From: Cnuella takakiae
GTDB lineage: Bacteria; Bacteroidota; Bacteroidia; Chitinophagales; Chitinophagaceae
Length of the DNA stretch: 64,000 bases
Direction: 5' to 3'
Assembly: GCF_001953305.1 (NCBI RefSeq)
Contig: NZ_MTFE01000010.1
Location: 1,084,187-1,148,186 of the forward strand
Each line of letters opens with the position of its first letter. Positions within the stretch are counted from its first letter, which is position 1. Positions 17,986 to 26,330 of this stretch are shown here, one piece after another. The notes under the pieces were generated by a model. That model ran no database searches. It saw nothing but the letters and a program-made list of their open reading frames with translations, and was not told where the DNA came from. A program made the position numbers and the translations under genes.

Positions 17986-18056
17986 AGCCCACGGTTTCAA
18001 CCGTGGGTGGTAGCAGTAAGAGTTACTACAGCAGAAACCGTTTCAACGGTTTTTAT
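17986..18056. repeat. R10 double hairpin, copy 1
   Basis: First hairpin CCCACGGTTTCAACCGTGGG (17988-18007), a spacer of about 26 bases, then GAAACCGTTTCAACGGTTTT (about 18034-18053). The same two-hairpin order recurs at 53252-53317 and 62548-62615, resembling REP elements of the kind mobilised by TnpA-REP (RAYT) enzymes. Confidence 0.85.
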
Positions 18057-18063
18057 GTGCCAA

Positions 18064-18099
18064 CAAAAAGCCCCTGCAATCACTTGCAGGGGCTTTTTG
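18064..18099. terminator. Terminator of the metalloprotease gene
   Basis: CAAAAAGCCCCTGCAA pairs perfectly with its complement across TCAC. On the minus strand it follows the metalloprotease stop and ends in a T run. Confidence 0.9.
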
Positions 18100-18121
18100 T
18101 ATAAAGCAATAAATCTTAAGC

Positions 18122-20701
18122 TTATTTAGGATCCAGTGCCTGCGCAATACGCTGGCTCAGGTCCTGCAGGTGATAACGGGTAAGCTTATCCGAAGTACGG
18201 CCGGCAGCAGCTTTGATCTCCGCCTGCAGTTCGGTAAGGTGACCACGTGCAATAGAAGATACATCGCTGTTGCGGGTATTGGTGATACCGGCAAATGCAA
18301 TGGCTGCAGCAGGTGCCGAAGTGCTGGCTGTGTTGGGCAGCAGGGCAATCAGGCGCTCTACATAATTCTTCTGCAGGTTGCGGCGGTACAGGTCGGCGGC
18401 TTTGCCGGTGCGCAGTTCCTGCCAGATACCGGCTTTTACATCGGCCAGCAGGTCCATGGCATTATAGGTGCCTTTACCAAAGCGGGAAGCGCTTTCCTGC
18501 ATGCGTACCAGGCGGCTTGCCGACAGTACGTTGTTCAGTGCGCTGTTCTGCATGGTGGCAACGTCGTTACCATTCAGGTCGGCGATCTTGTTGAGAATGC
18601 TTGTTTCCAACATCCAGGTAGGCGTTGTAAACACCTGGCGGTTCAGCCAGCTAACGGCTTCTTTTTGCACGGCTTTAGGCGTGGGTTCGTACACACTGCC
18701 CTGCTGCTCGATGCTTTTGAAGGTTTCCTGCACGCCACCGATGTTGCGGATCACGTGGTTGGTGTAGCGGTTGAACTGACCCAGCACCTGTCCGTAGATC
18801 TCGTTCAGGTTTTCGAAGCGGTCGCCTTCTTCGCGGGTCCACTCGGGCAGGTTCTTCATCACGCGCTTCAGGTTTTTCACGCCGTATTCGCTTGCCTTCA
18901 TGCTGTTGTCGCCGAGGTCCTCGGTTTGTGCACGGGGATCGTCGTTGCGGCCTTCGCCACCAAACCACAGTCGGGGGTTCTTACCCAGGTTGTCAACGAT
19001 CATCTTGTTGCCTTCAGCACGGTCGGCTTCTTCGCTCTTATCGCTCCAACGGTAACCCCACTGGATGGCCCAGAGGTCGTACTCGCCGATGCGGGGATAG
19101 ATACCATCGCGGCTGATATTGTCTTCGGGCTGTGCTACGTAGTTGAAACGGGCATAGTCCATGATAGAAGCAGTGTGGCCATTGGCTTCCACCCACTTCT
19201 TATCGCGCAGTTTTTCTACAGGCGTTTTGCTGCTGCTGCCCATGTTGTGGCGCAGACCAAGCGTGTGGCCTACTTCATGCGAAGACACAAAGCGGATCAG
19301 GTCGCCCATCAGCGAATCGTTGAACTTCATCTTGCGGGCGCCTGCGTCGATGGCTGCAGCCTGTACAAAGTACCAGTTGTGCAACAGTTTCATCACGTTG
19401 TGGTACCAGCCAATATGGCTCTCCAGGATCTCACCGGTGCGGGGATCGTGTACGTTGGGACCATAAGCATTGGGGATATCGGAAGCCAGGTAGCGAACGG
19501 CAGAATAGCCGGCCGACTCGAGGCTCATGGTGCTGTCTTTGGGCCATTCTTTACCAACGATGGCGTTCTTGAAACCAGCTTTTTCGAAAGCCTTCTGCCA
19601 GTCGTTGATGCCCTGGAGGATATAAGGCTTCCACTTGTCGGGGGTAGCGGGGTCTACATAGTAAACGATTTGCTTCTTGGGTTCCACCAGCTCGCCGCGC
19701 TTGTAGCGCTCGATGTCTTCAGCCTTGGGCTCCAGGCGCCAGCGAACGATATAGGTTTCGCTGTTGGCACGCTGCGACGTATCGGTAAACTCGCTGATCT
19801 GGTCGGCAAAATAACCCACACGCGGATCGAAAAAACGACGGCTAATGGGGTTTTCCGGCAGGCGGATGAAAGAAGTATTTGTTTCAATAGTTACCGCACC
19901 AGCGGCATTGGCGGCAGGCAGGGTAGCTGGCGCGCCTGGTACCGGAACCATGGAAGGAGCAGCAGGTGTAACGGTAAAGGTCTTCACGCTGCGCACCTCG
20001 GTGGTGTTGGGATGGCTGCTGATGTTTTCAACATAAGAGCGATCGGCGGCAATTGCCGACAGACCCAACTGGCGCTTGGTGCGTGGGTTGAGCGATACGA
20101 TTTGGTTGTCGCCTTTGAAAAACTCGGTAACATCGATGATCACACCTGAGCTGTCGCGGTTGAAAGCTTTTACATCAAAAGCAGCTGCAATAGGATCGAG
20201 GTTGGAGTTGCGTACCGCCTGGAAAATGGGCTTGGTGCTGTCGGGTGAAGACACCACGTTGAGCACTGTACGGATGAATACCCTGTTCTCGGGACCCCGC
20301 TCAAAACGCAGTACGTTCTGGTTGGTCATTTCACCACCATAGAGCGAAGCACCTGCAGTCATCCGCGCAAAACGGGTAACGGTCAGGAGGTCTTTGCCCA
20401 AGAGGGTGTTGGGGATTTCAAAGTAATACTTGTCGTCCTGCCAGTAGGTAGGGATCAGGCCTTTCTGGCTGCGCAGTTTGGCAGCGTCAAAAAATGCCTT
20501 GAACGATTTGGGAGCGGTGCGTGCCGCAGCAGCGCCGGCGCCTCTTTCGCTACCGGCTGCAGGTGCAGCGGCAGGCGTGGTACCTGCTACCGGTAGGGGC
20601 GCAGGTTTGGTGGTTGTTGTTTGCTTGCTTTTGGTGGGCGTAATACAGCTGGTAGCAGCCAGTACCATACCCGCACACACCACGTGTCGAAGTTGCCTCA
20701 T
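18122..20701 (-). CDS. Zinc-dependent metalloprotease lipoprotein (DUF5117/DUF4953)
   Basis: An 859-residue exported protein. The N-terminus has a lipobox (MVLAATSC, Cys about residue 19), so it should be anchored in the outer membrane. A Pro/Ala/Thr-rich linker (about 25-65) follows, then a DUF5117-like domain. The metzincin-like zinc site SHEVGHTLGLRHNMGSS sits near residue 473, giving His-Glu-x-x-His plus a third His, followed by SIMDYARFNYV, a Met-turn-like segment. These large proteases are common in Bacteroidota; substrates are unknown. The gene is monocistronic between two R8 elements (17537-17716 and 20966-21144). Confidence 0.9.
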   Translation of the reverse strand: MRQLRHVVCAGMVLAATSCITPTKSKQTTTTKPAPLPVAGTTPAAAPAAGSERGAGAAAARTAPKSFKAFFDAAKLRSQKGLIPTYWQDDKYYFEIPNTLLGKDLLTVTRFARMTAGASLYGGEMTNQNVLRFERGPENRVFIRTVLNVVSSPDSTKPIFQAVRNSNLDPIAAAFDVKAFNRDSSGVIIDVTEFFKGDNQIVSLNPRTKRQLGLSAIAADRSYVENISSHPNTTEVRSVKTFTVTPAAPSMVPVPGAPATLPAANAAGAVTIETNTSFIRLPENPISRRFFDPRVGYFADQISEFTDTSQRANSETYIVRWRLEPKAEDIERYKRGELVEPKKQIVYYVDPATPDKWKPYILQGINDWQKAFEKAGFKNAIVGKEWPKDSTMSLESAGYSAVRYLASDIPNAYGPNVHDPRTGEILESHIGWYHNVMKLLHNWYFVQAAAIDAGARKMKFNDSLMGDLIRFVSSHEVGHTLGLRHNMGSSSKTPVEKLRDKKWVEANGHTASIMDYARFNYVAQPEDNISRDGIYPRIGEYDLWAIQWGYRWSDKSEEADRAEGNKMIVDNLGKNPRLWFGGEGRNDDPRAQTEDLGDNSMKASEYGVKNLKRVMKNLPEWTREEGDRFENLNEIYGQVLGQFNRYTNHVIRNIGGVQETFKSIEQQGSVYEPTPKAVQKEAVSWLNRQVFTTPTWMLETSILNKIADLNGNDVATMQNSALNNVLSASRLVRMQESASRFGKGTYNAMDLLADVKAGIWQELRTGKAADLYRRNLQKNYVERLIALLPNTASTSAPAAAIAFAGITNTRNSDVSSIARGHLTELQAEIKAAAGRTSDKLTRYHLQDLSQRIAQALDPK

Positions 20702-20900
20702 GAAACTTGCGTGAATTTATAGGTAAAAGGAAAAGAGATGCAGTGCAGGTTACACGCCTGTGCAGGTTGTAGAATGGAAATTTTTCTCATGTTTTAGTAA
20801 CGCCACAGGCGCCCTTTCGGGAAGTGGGAAGGTAAGGCAAAATGCTGAAGCTGAGCCTTTTTGGTGTTAATAGAGGTTAACAAATGGGATGAGCGGGGAG

Positions 20901-20940
20901 GCGTGAGTGGTGAATGGGCAATGGTGAATAGTGAGTAGGG
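20901..20940. repeat. R4 fragment
   Basis: GAGTGGTGAATGGGCAATGG and following GTGAATAGTGAGTAGGG belong to the family that is inserted in hemC. This copy is intergenic and only one arm is clear. Confidence 0.6.
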
Positions 20941-20965
20941 AAAGGGCAAGCATGCACAATGGGCA

Positions 20966-21144
20966 CGTCCTTGCGAGGCGCCTGCGGAGTTTTGCAAATA
21001 GTAGTCACCAGCGGCGCCGAAGCAAGCTCCTGCTGCTGTAGTAACCCTAAACCAGCACGATTATGAACCCGTAGGTGCAGGGGATTGCTTCAGCGCCACA
21101 AACCGTTTCGTAACGCCAGTCACTACCGGCGCTTCGCAATGACG
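20966..21144. repeat. R8 nested inverted repeat, copy 2
   Basis: A 179-bp element with ends CGTCCTTGCGAGGCGCCTGC and CCGGCGCTTCGCAATGACG, and inner pair GGCGCCGAAGCAAGCTCCTG (about 21013) and GCAGGGGATTGCTTCAGCGC (about 21077). Same layout as copy 1. It fills most of the 486-base gap between the metalloprotease and the ABC ATPase; I see no gene there. Confidence 0.85.
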
Positions 21145-21187
21145 TAGCCTTTTTGATGTCAGCGGCTGCGCATTGAAATGAAGCGCG

Positions 21188-21808
21188 TTACTGCTTCCAA
21201 TCCGTTATAGAAAGTACCGTATTGCAAAAGCTGTATTCCACCGGGTCGTTGGAGCATACCAGCACCAGGCGGTCCTTTGTAAAGCGCTCCACTAAGGAAT
21301 GATAGAGTTCTATGCCTTGTTTGTCGAGGTTGGAGCAGGGCTCGTCCAGCAGCACGATGGGTGCGCTGCACAAAATGGCTTGTGCCAGTTTTACCCTTTG
21401 CTTCATCCCCGAAGAGTAATAGCGTATCTGCTTGTGTGCGGCTGCCTGCAGGCCGATGATGTTGATCACTTCCCTGGCGTTGAGGCCGGAAAGGTATTGC
21501 TTGAAGGAAAAATGAAAATCGAGAAACTCGGTGAGGGTGAGTTCTTCAATGAGGTCGAGGTAGGGTGCAGTGATGGCAACATGCTGGTGCAGGTCTTCGT
21601 CTTTTACCGCTTTGCCGTTGATGGTATAGGTGATCTTGCCTTCGCTGGGCTGGAGCATGCCACCCAGTGTTTGCAGCAGGGTGCTTTTGCCCGAGCCGTT
21701 GTGGCCTGTAATAGCATAGGCATTGCCCGAAAAAAAATCGAGGCTGGCACGACGATATATCCATTCCCGGTTAAATCGTTTGCCAGCCCCGCTAAGATTA
21801 ATATGCAT
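21188..21808 (-). CDS. ABC transporter ATP-binding protein
   Basis: A 206-residue single nucleotide-binding domain. Walker A is GHNGSGKSTL (about residues 35-44), signature YYSSGMKQRVKLAQA, Walker B IVLLDEPCSNLD. The usual switch histidine is replaced by VCSNDPVEY, where an Asn stands in the H-loop region. No permease is adjacent. It overlaps lpxA by 11 bases and so is translationally coupled to lipid A genes. This ATPase commonly follows lpxA in Bacteroidota; its partner is not evident here. Confidence 0.85.
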   Translation of the reverse strand: MHINLSGAGKRFNREWIYRRASLDFFSGNAYAITGHNGSGKSTLLQTLGGMLQPSEGKITYTINGKAVKDEDLHQHVAITAPYLDLIEELTLTEFLDFHFSFKQYLSGLNAREVINIIGLQAAAHKQIRYYSSGMKQRVKLAQAILCSAPIVLLDEPCSNLDKQGIELYHSLVERFTKDRLVLVCSNDPVEYSFCNTVLSITDWKQ

Positions 21809-22595
21809 CTTCCGCGTTTTTCGAAAAGCGTTTGATGATTCCGGTTGCGGAAGATTTTACAAAATCAAGAATGAACTGCTTTACCTCGCTGTCGGCCACC
21901 TGCTCTTCTACCATTTGCACGGCAACAGAGGTAGGATGTCCCTGTACAAAGAGGATATGGTATACCTGCGAGATGGCTGCAATCTGTTCGGCAGTGAAGT
22001 TGCGGCGCTGGAGGCCTACAACGTTTACACCGGCATAGCTCATGGGCTCGCGGCCTGCTTTTACAAAAGGCGGTACGTCTTTGCGCACAACGGTATGTCC
22101 TGCGATATAAGTGTGGGCGCCAATGCGGGTAAACTGGTTGGCGCCTGCAAGCCCGCTGATGATGGCATAGTCGCCTACTTCAACGTGGCCGGCCAGCTGC
22201 ACGGAGTTGGCCAGGATCACATGGTCGCCAATGATACAGTCGTGTGCTACGTGGGCATAGGCCATCAGCAGGCAGTGGCTGCCCACCACGGTCTTCCATT
22301 TGTCTTTGGTACCGCGGTTGATGGTAACATATTCACGGATGGTGGTGTGGTCGCCAATTTCCGCGGTGGTTTCCTCGCCTACAAATTTAAGGTCCTGCGG
22401 AACGGCGCCGATAACAGCACCGGGAAAGATTTCGCAGTGCTTGCCGATGCGGCTATAAGGCATGACTACTGCATGCGACATGATGCGTGTGCCATCTCCA
22501 ATGGTAACGTTGTCGTGAACGACAGCAAAAGGCTCGATGGTTACATCAAGACCCAGTTTTGCATTGGGGTGTACAGACGCCAGTGGTGAGATCAT
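21798..22595 (-). CDS. lpxA: UDP-N-acetylglucosamine acyltransferase
   Basis: A 265-residue LpxA, which transfers a 3-hydroxyacyl chain from ACP to UDP-GlcNAc in the first step of lipid A synthesis. The N-terminal two thirds are left-handed beta-helix hexapeptide repeats (IGDGTRIMSHAVV, LANSVQLAGHVEVGDYAII). The catalytic His lies in AYAHVAHDCIIGDHV, and NVVGLQRRNFT marks the C-terminal helical domain. The start ATG overlaps the stop of lpxC-fabZ (ATGA), so the three genes form one leftward operon. Confidence 0.96.
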   Translation of the reverse strand: MISPLASVHPNAKLGLDVTIEPFAVVHDNVTIGDGTRIMSHAVVMPYSRIGKHCEIFPGAVIGAVPQDLKFVGEETTAEIGDHTTIREYVTINRGTKDKWKTVVGSHCLLMAYAHVAHDCIIGDHVILANSVQLAGHVEVGDYAIISGLAGANQFTRIGAHTYIAGHTVVRKDVPPFVKAGREPMSYAGVNVVGLQRRNFTAEQIAAISQVYHILFVQGHPTSVAVQMVEEQVADSEVKQFILDFVKSSATGIIKRFSKNAEDAY

Positions 22596-24016
22596 ACTTT
22601 TACTTTAGGTTTCTTGACAATTTGAGCAACCATATCGGCTTCTGCCACCAGTTTGTCGCCCACAAAAATAGTTCCTTTCATTTCACAAATACCCCTGCGC
22701 ACCGGGTTCATCAACTCCATCTTCAGCACCAGCGTATCGCCCGGAACTACTTTTTGCTTGAACTTACAGTTGTCGATCTTCAGGAAATAAGTGTCGTAAT
22801 CGTTCTCCGGATCATCGGGGATGGTAAGCAGTCCGCCGGTTTGAGCCAGGGCTTCTACCTGCAGCACGCCGGGCATCACACAGTTGCCGGGGAAGTGACC
22901 CTGGAAGAAAGGTTCGTTGTAGGTAACGTTCTTCACGGCAATCACGTACTTCTCCGTCAGTTCAATGATCTTGTCCACCAGCAGGAAGGGGTAGCGGTGG
23001 GGCAATTTCTTTTCGATGGCATGCACGTCCATCACCGGCGGCTTGGCCGGGTCGTATACGGGAATATCTTTCTTGTTCTTGTACTTCTTGATGTGCTCCT
23101 TGATCTTGCGGGCAAAGGCTACGTTGGAAGCATGTCCGGGACGGTTGGCAATGATATGTGCCTTAAACGGAAAGCCTACCAGTGCCAGGTCGCCGATCAC
23201 GTCCAGTAGTTTGTGGCGTGCCGGCTCGTTGGGGAAACGCAGGTCCAGGTTGTTGAGGATACCGCCTTCGTTCACCTTCACATTGTCTTTTTCAAAAATC
23301 TGGGCAATACGCTGCACCTGTGTTTCGCTCACGGGGCGGTCTACCACCACGATGGCGTTGTTGAGGTCGCCGCCTTTGATCAGGTTATTGTCCAGCAGGT
23401 ACTCCAGCTCGTGGAAAAAGCAGAAGGTGCGGCAGGGCGCCACTTCTTCGGCAAACTGGCTGATGCTGTTGATGGCCGCATGCTGCGTGCCCAGTACCGG
23501 CGAGTTGAAGTCGATCAAGGTATTGATGCGGTACTCGTGGTAGGGGAGGGCCACCATTTCCACTTTCTTGCCTTCGTCAACAAAAGAAATATTGTGCTGC
23601 AGGGTGTACCACACTTTGGCGGCGTCCTGCTGTTGGATACCGGTGCTGGCGATGGCCTCCACAAAAGGAGCGGAGGAGCCGTCGAGGATGGGCACTTCGG
23701 GAGCGTTCAGTTGTACCACGGCATTGTCCACACCACAACCCACCAGGGCCGCCATCAGGTGCTCGATGGTGCTCACCCGGGCGCCATTGGCTTCGATGGT
23801 GGTACTGCGGGTGGTTTCCACCACATTGTCTACATCGGCCTTTACCACAGGCTGGTTGGGAAGGTCCACGCGCTGAAACACGATACCTGTATTGGGCTCG
23901 GCAGGCTTGAGGGTCATCTCCACCGTTGCACCCGAATGGATACCCACGCCGTTGATCTGAATGTCGGAAGCCAGCGTATGCTGAAAATCCGTGTTGATTG
24001 AATTCTGCAAAAGCAT
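22592..24016 (-). CDS. lpxC-fabZ: Bifunctional LpxC deacetylase / FabZ dehydratase
   Basis: A 474-residue fusion typical of Bacteroidota. Residues 1 to about 310 are LpxC, the zinc UDP-3-O-acyl-GlcNAc deacetylase: QHTLASDIQINGVGIHSG, ATRSTTIEANGARVSTIEHLMAAL, the zinc motif with HKLLDVIGDLAL, and GFPFKAHIIANRPGHASN. Residues from about 330 on are FabZ, the 3-hydroxyacyl-ACP dehydratase (LPHRYPFLLVDKI, FQGHFPGNCVMPGVLQVEALAQ). The start at 24016 is set by the LpxC N-terminus; a TACTTTCG element ends four bases upstream. An R11 repeat begins 16 bases upstream and makes a spurious frame extension. Confidence 0.95.
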   Translation of the reverse strand: MLLQNSINTDFQHTLASDIQINGVGIHSGATVEMTLKPAEPNTGIVFQRVDLPNQPVVKADVDNVVETTRSTTIEANGARVSTIEHLMAALVGCGVDNAVVQLNAPEVPILDGSSAPFVEAIASTGIQQQDAAKVWYTLQHNISFVDEGKKVEMVALPYHEYRINTLIDFNSPVLGTQHAAINSISQFAEEVAPCRTFCFFHELEYLLDNNLIKGGDLNNAIVVVDRPVSETQVQRIAQIFEKDNVKVNEGGILNNLDLRFPNEPARHKLLDVIGDLALVGFPFKAHIIANRPGHASNVAFARKIKEHIKKYKNKKDIPVYDPAKPPVMDVHAIEKKLPHRYPFLLVDKIIELTEKYVIAVKNVTYNEPFFQGHFPGNCVMPGVLQVEALAQTGGLLTIPDDPENDYDTYFLKIDNCKFKQKVVPGDTLVLKMELMNPVRRGICEMKGTIFVGDKLVAEADMVAQIVKKPKVKV

Positions 24017-24020
24017 GGCG

Positions 24021-24028
24021 CGAAAGTA
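24021..24028 (-). promoter_or_regulatory. Putative -7 element of lpxC-fabZ
   Basis: TACTTTCG on the minus strand, one mismatch from TAnnTTTG, four bases before the ATG. Confidence 0.4.
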
Positions 24029-24032
24029 AGAC

Positions 24033-24308
24033 GAACCGGTGATTTGTATGATTTTGAAAGGATTTAAAGGAATGGACCTGCACAGTGCGGCTATCAGGGT
24101 ATAAAAAACATGGGAAAAGGGGTTCAATTTGTTCTGAATTGTTTTTGTTTTTAGCCTTTATGGTAAATAAAAGGCTTACCTGATTAGCTATTTACTGCAG
24201 CAATTATATGGTTCCTGCGCCATTCGTTTGGACCCGCGTTACAAAACCAATGCTTTACCACAGTGAGCTTCTTATCAATCCTTTTAAAATCCTGCCCATC
24301 ACCGGTTC
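24033..24308. repeat. R11 inverted pair in the lpxC-araC intergenic region
   Basis: GAACCGGTGATTTGTATGAT followed by TTTGAAAGGATTTAA (24033 to about 24070) and an inverted copy ending in CATCACCGGTTC (24271-24308). They flank about 200 bases with a small AGCCTTT/AAAGGCT hairpin (about 24151-24174). Each copy sits behind a divergent gene with the same polarity relative to it. The 357-base gap has no gene. Confidence 0.8.
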
Positions 24309-24359
24309 TTTTGACTTTTCCATGATTGTTAAAGCACGGGTATTAAGACAGGCAGCACG

Positions 24360-24367
24360 TACCTTTG
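24360..24367 (+). promoter_or_regulatory. -7 element of the AraC-type gene
   Basis: TACCTTTG, a perfect match, ends six bases before ATG 24374; a short-leader or leaderless transcript is implied. Confidence 0.55.
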
Positions 24368-24373
24368 CAGGCG

Positions 24374-25309
24374 ATGCAAGCAGTGTTAAGTACATTTAAG
24401 TGGATGACCGAAGGACCAGAGATGAGCAGTCTGCTGGTAAATGAGTCGGGTAGGCTGATACCGGGCTCCGTTCAGTATGGTATCCGCCGTTATGTAAAAC
24501 CACAGGGTTGGATGGCCGAAGACACCGGTATGTTGCAATACGTGATTGCGCCGGAAGAAAAAGGCGGCAACCGCCTGGAGCTGCACTTCTGCATCACGGG
24601 CAATATGTATTGCAAAGAGCAGGTAGGTGGCTGCAGGGAATGCAAAGCGCATAACACTGCCAACTGCCCCAAGCAGTTTGAAAGTGTAGACCTGCTCACC
24701 TTTACGTTTACGCCATCGGTGCTGGCGCAGTTTGTTAAATCAAGAGCCGCCAGCAACACGCTTGCCGATGATGTGCTCACATTCAGGCATACCCAATCCT
24801 TCTCACAATTAGTTCCACTTTGCAACCGCATGCGTTCGGTGCTGGATGGCATTACCAGCCACAACTACACCGATACGCTGGAGAACATTTTTGTAAATGC
24901 GCAAACCCAGATGCTGTTACTCTACAGCCTGGATTGCATGCTGGGTGAAAAGGAAATAGATGTTATAACCTGTAAGTTCCTGGCCAATGGTGCCGACCGC
25001 GATAAGATCCTCAAAGCCCGCGATGTACTGATCGAACATATTGGTGAACCCATCACCATCAAGGAACTGAGCCGCAAGGTGGCCATGAACGAGTGCTACC
25101 TGAAAAAAGGCTTCAAGGAAATGTTTGGCACCACCATCTTCGATTTTTACCAGAACCAGCGCATGGAACACGCCAAGTACCTGTTGTACGAAAAAGGCCT
25201 GAGCGTAACCGAAGTATCTATGATGCTCGGGTATTCCTCTATCTCGCACTTCTCCACTGCCTTCAAGAAGCATACGGGGCTGAAGCCTTGTGAATTGTTG
25301 TTGCGGTAA
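24374..25309 (+). CDS. AraC-family regulator with N-terminal cysteine cluster
   Basis: A 311-residue regulator. The C-terminal AraC/XylS double HTH (ITIKELSRKVAMNECYLKKGFKEMF and LSVTEVSMMLGYSSISHFSTAFKKHTGLKP) is canonical. The N-terminal domain is not a cupin I recognise. It carries a Cys-rich segment, FCITGNMYCKEQVGGCRECK followed by AHNTANC (about residues 75-101), with five cysteines, which could bind a metal, Fe-S cluster or sense redox state. The start at 24374 follows the promoter element. The next gene, same strand and 230 bases on, is a transporter-like membrane protein that could be its target. Confidence 0.88.
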   Translation: MQAVLSTFKWMTEGPEMSSLLVNESGRLIPGSVQYGIRRYVKPQGWMAEDTGMLQYVIAPEEKGGNRLELHFCITGNMYCKEQVGGCRECKAHNTANCPKQFESVDLLTFTFTPSVLAQFVKSRAASNTLADDVLTFRHTQSFSQLVPLCNRMRSVLDGITSHNYTDTLENIFVNAQTQMLLLYSLDCMLGEKEIDVITCKFLANGADRDKILKARDVLIEHIGEPITIKELSRKVAMNECYLKKGFKEMFGTTIFDFYQNQRMEHAKYLLYEKGLSVTEVSMMLGYSSISHFSTAFKKHTGLKPCELLLR

Positions 25310-25330
25310 CTGGAACCGCAGATTTAGTAT

Positions 25331-25539
25331 GAACCAGTGATTTGCAGAATTTTGAAAGGATTTAAATGACTTAAATCCTAACTGTATCATGGACTTGAAC
25401 CTTGTTATTAACCTGTTCTTGCCAATTTTTGTTTCCACTTTTATAATGCCTAAAGTCATTGGTGGTTATATGACCTAAACTATAGCTTGTGCTTCTACAT
25501 TCTTATTAATCCTTTCAAAATCCTGCAAATCACTGGTTC
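25331..25539. repeat. R11 inverted pair between AraC and transporter genes
   Basis: GAACCAGTGATTTGCAGAAT followed by TTTGAAAGGATTTAAATGA (25331-25369) and an inverted copy ending ATCACTGGTTC at 25539, directly before ATG 25540. The right copy therefore supplies the immediate leader of the next gene. Confidence 0.85.
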
Positions 25540-26157
25540 ATGTTTACCGTCATCGCCGGCACCCTTTTACTTGCTTTTGTACATGCATTGATACCCAACC
25601 ACTGGTTGCCCTTGGTAGCGGTGGCACGTGCCGAGAAATGGAGCCGCAGGGAAGTAAACACTGTTACGCTGCTGGCAGCACTGGCGCATGTGTTGGGCAC
25701 TGTAGCTTTAGGACTGGTATTAGGGCTTATTGGAAAAGAATTACAAGAGCAATATGGCCAGGTGATCTATGTGATTGGCGCGGTGCTGCTGATTGTTTTC
25801 GGGTTGATCTACTTCACTGTCAACCTGCCGCACCACCATCATAGCGGGCAGGAAGATGTGAATGCATTCAAACGCAGCAAGCGTCGTTGGGTCCTGATCT
25901 TTATCGTGATGATGTTTCTTTCTCCTTGTTTAGAAGTAGAGAGTTTGTTTCTTTCTGCCGGTGCTTACGGAATGGGGATTGTAAGCTTGATGGCAGTACT
26001 TTATGCCATTGTTAGCATCAGTGGTATTTTATTGTTGGTAAACCTGGGTGTAAAAGGTACCAACCTGCTGAGTGCACATTTTATCGAACACAATGAAAAA
26101 AGAATTAGTGGGATTGTGCTGATTATTGTCGGTATCGTTTCGTTCTTCTTGCATTGA
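25540..26157 (+). CDS. NicO/HupE-like membrane protein, probable metal transporter
   Basis: A 205-residue protein with about six membrane helices. The first helix contains HALIPNHWLPL, and a second conserved stretch LAALAHVLGTVALG resembles the HxxxD/HA-type helices of nickel-cobalt (NicO/UreH) and related exporters. A His cluster (LPHHHHSGQED, about residue 100) lies in a cytoplasmic or periplasmic loop. FLSPCLEVESLF holds a conserved Pro-Cys. I infer transition-metal transport, with moderate confidence; a thiol-linked DsbD-like role is an alternative. The ATG abuts an R11 copy and the stop is followed three bases later by an R6 copy. Confidence 0.65.
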   Translation: MFTVIAGTLLLAFVHALIPNHWLPLVAVARAEKWSRREVNTVTLLAALAHVLGTVALGLVLGLIGKELQEQYGQVIYVIGAVLLIVFGLIYFTVNLPHHHHSGQEDVNAFKRSKRRWVLIFIVMMFLSPCLEVESLFLSAGAYGMGIVSLMAVLYAIVSISGILLLVNLGVKGTNLLSAHFIEHNEKRISGIVLIIVGIVSFFLH

Positions 26158-26159
26158 AA

Positions 26160-26330
26160 CAACACCCCCTGTCCGCCTAAAGGGGAAACTTAGGCCGGAG
26201 CGTTCGCCTCCTCTGCTACATACGTTAAGTTGAATTTGTTATAAATAACATCGCCGCTCTGAATAGGAGCGGCGATGTTATAATAGGGTTGTTTGACCTA
26301 AGTTCCCCCTTCAGGGGGGCAGGGGGTGTT
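26160..26330. repeat. R6 inverted pair around a hairpin, between convergent genes
   Basis: The left copy (26160-26194, CAACACCCCCTGTCCGCCTA onward) starts just after the transporter stop. The right, inverted copy (26297-26330) ends on the hemL stop codon. A 15-bp hairpin (26245-26281) lies between. The family recurs as a pair at 61486-61748. Confidence 0.85.
26245..26281. terminator. Hairpin between convergent genes
   Basis: ATAACATCGCCGCTC pairs perfectly with GAGCGGCGATGTTAT across seven bases. There is no long T run, so it may act as an RNA end-protecting stem or a weak two-way terminator. Confidence 0.65.

Noticed and set aside
17866-18129. 87-codon frame between the efflux operon and metalloprotease
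   Set aside because: It runs through R9 and R10 repeats and a terminator, so it is an artefact of repeat sequence.
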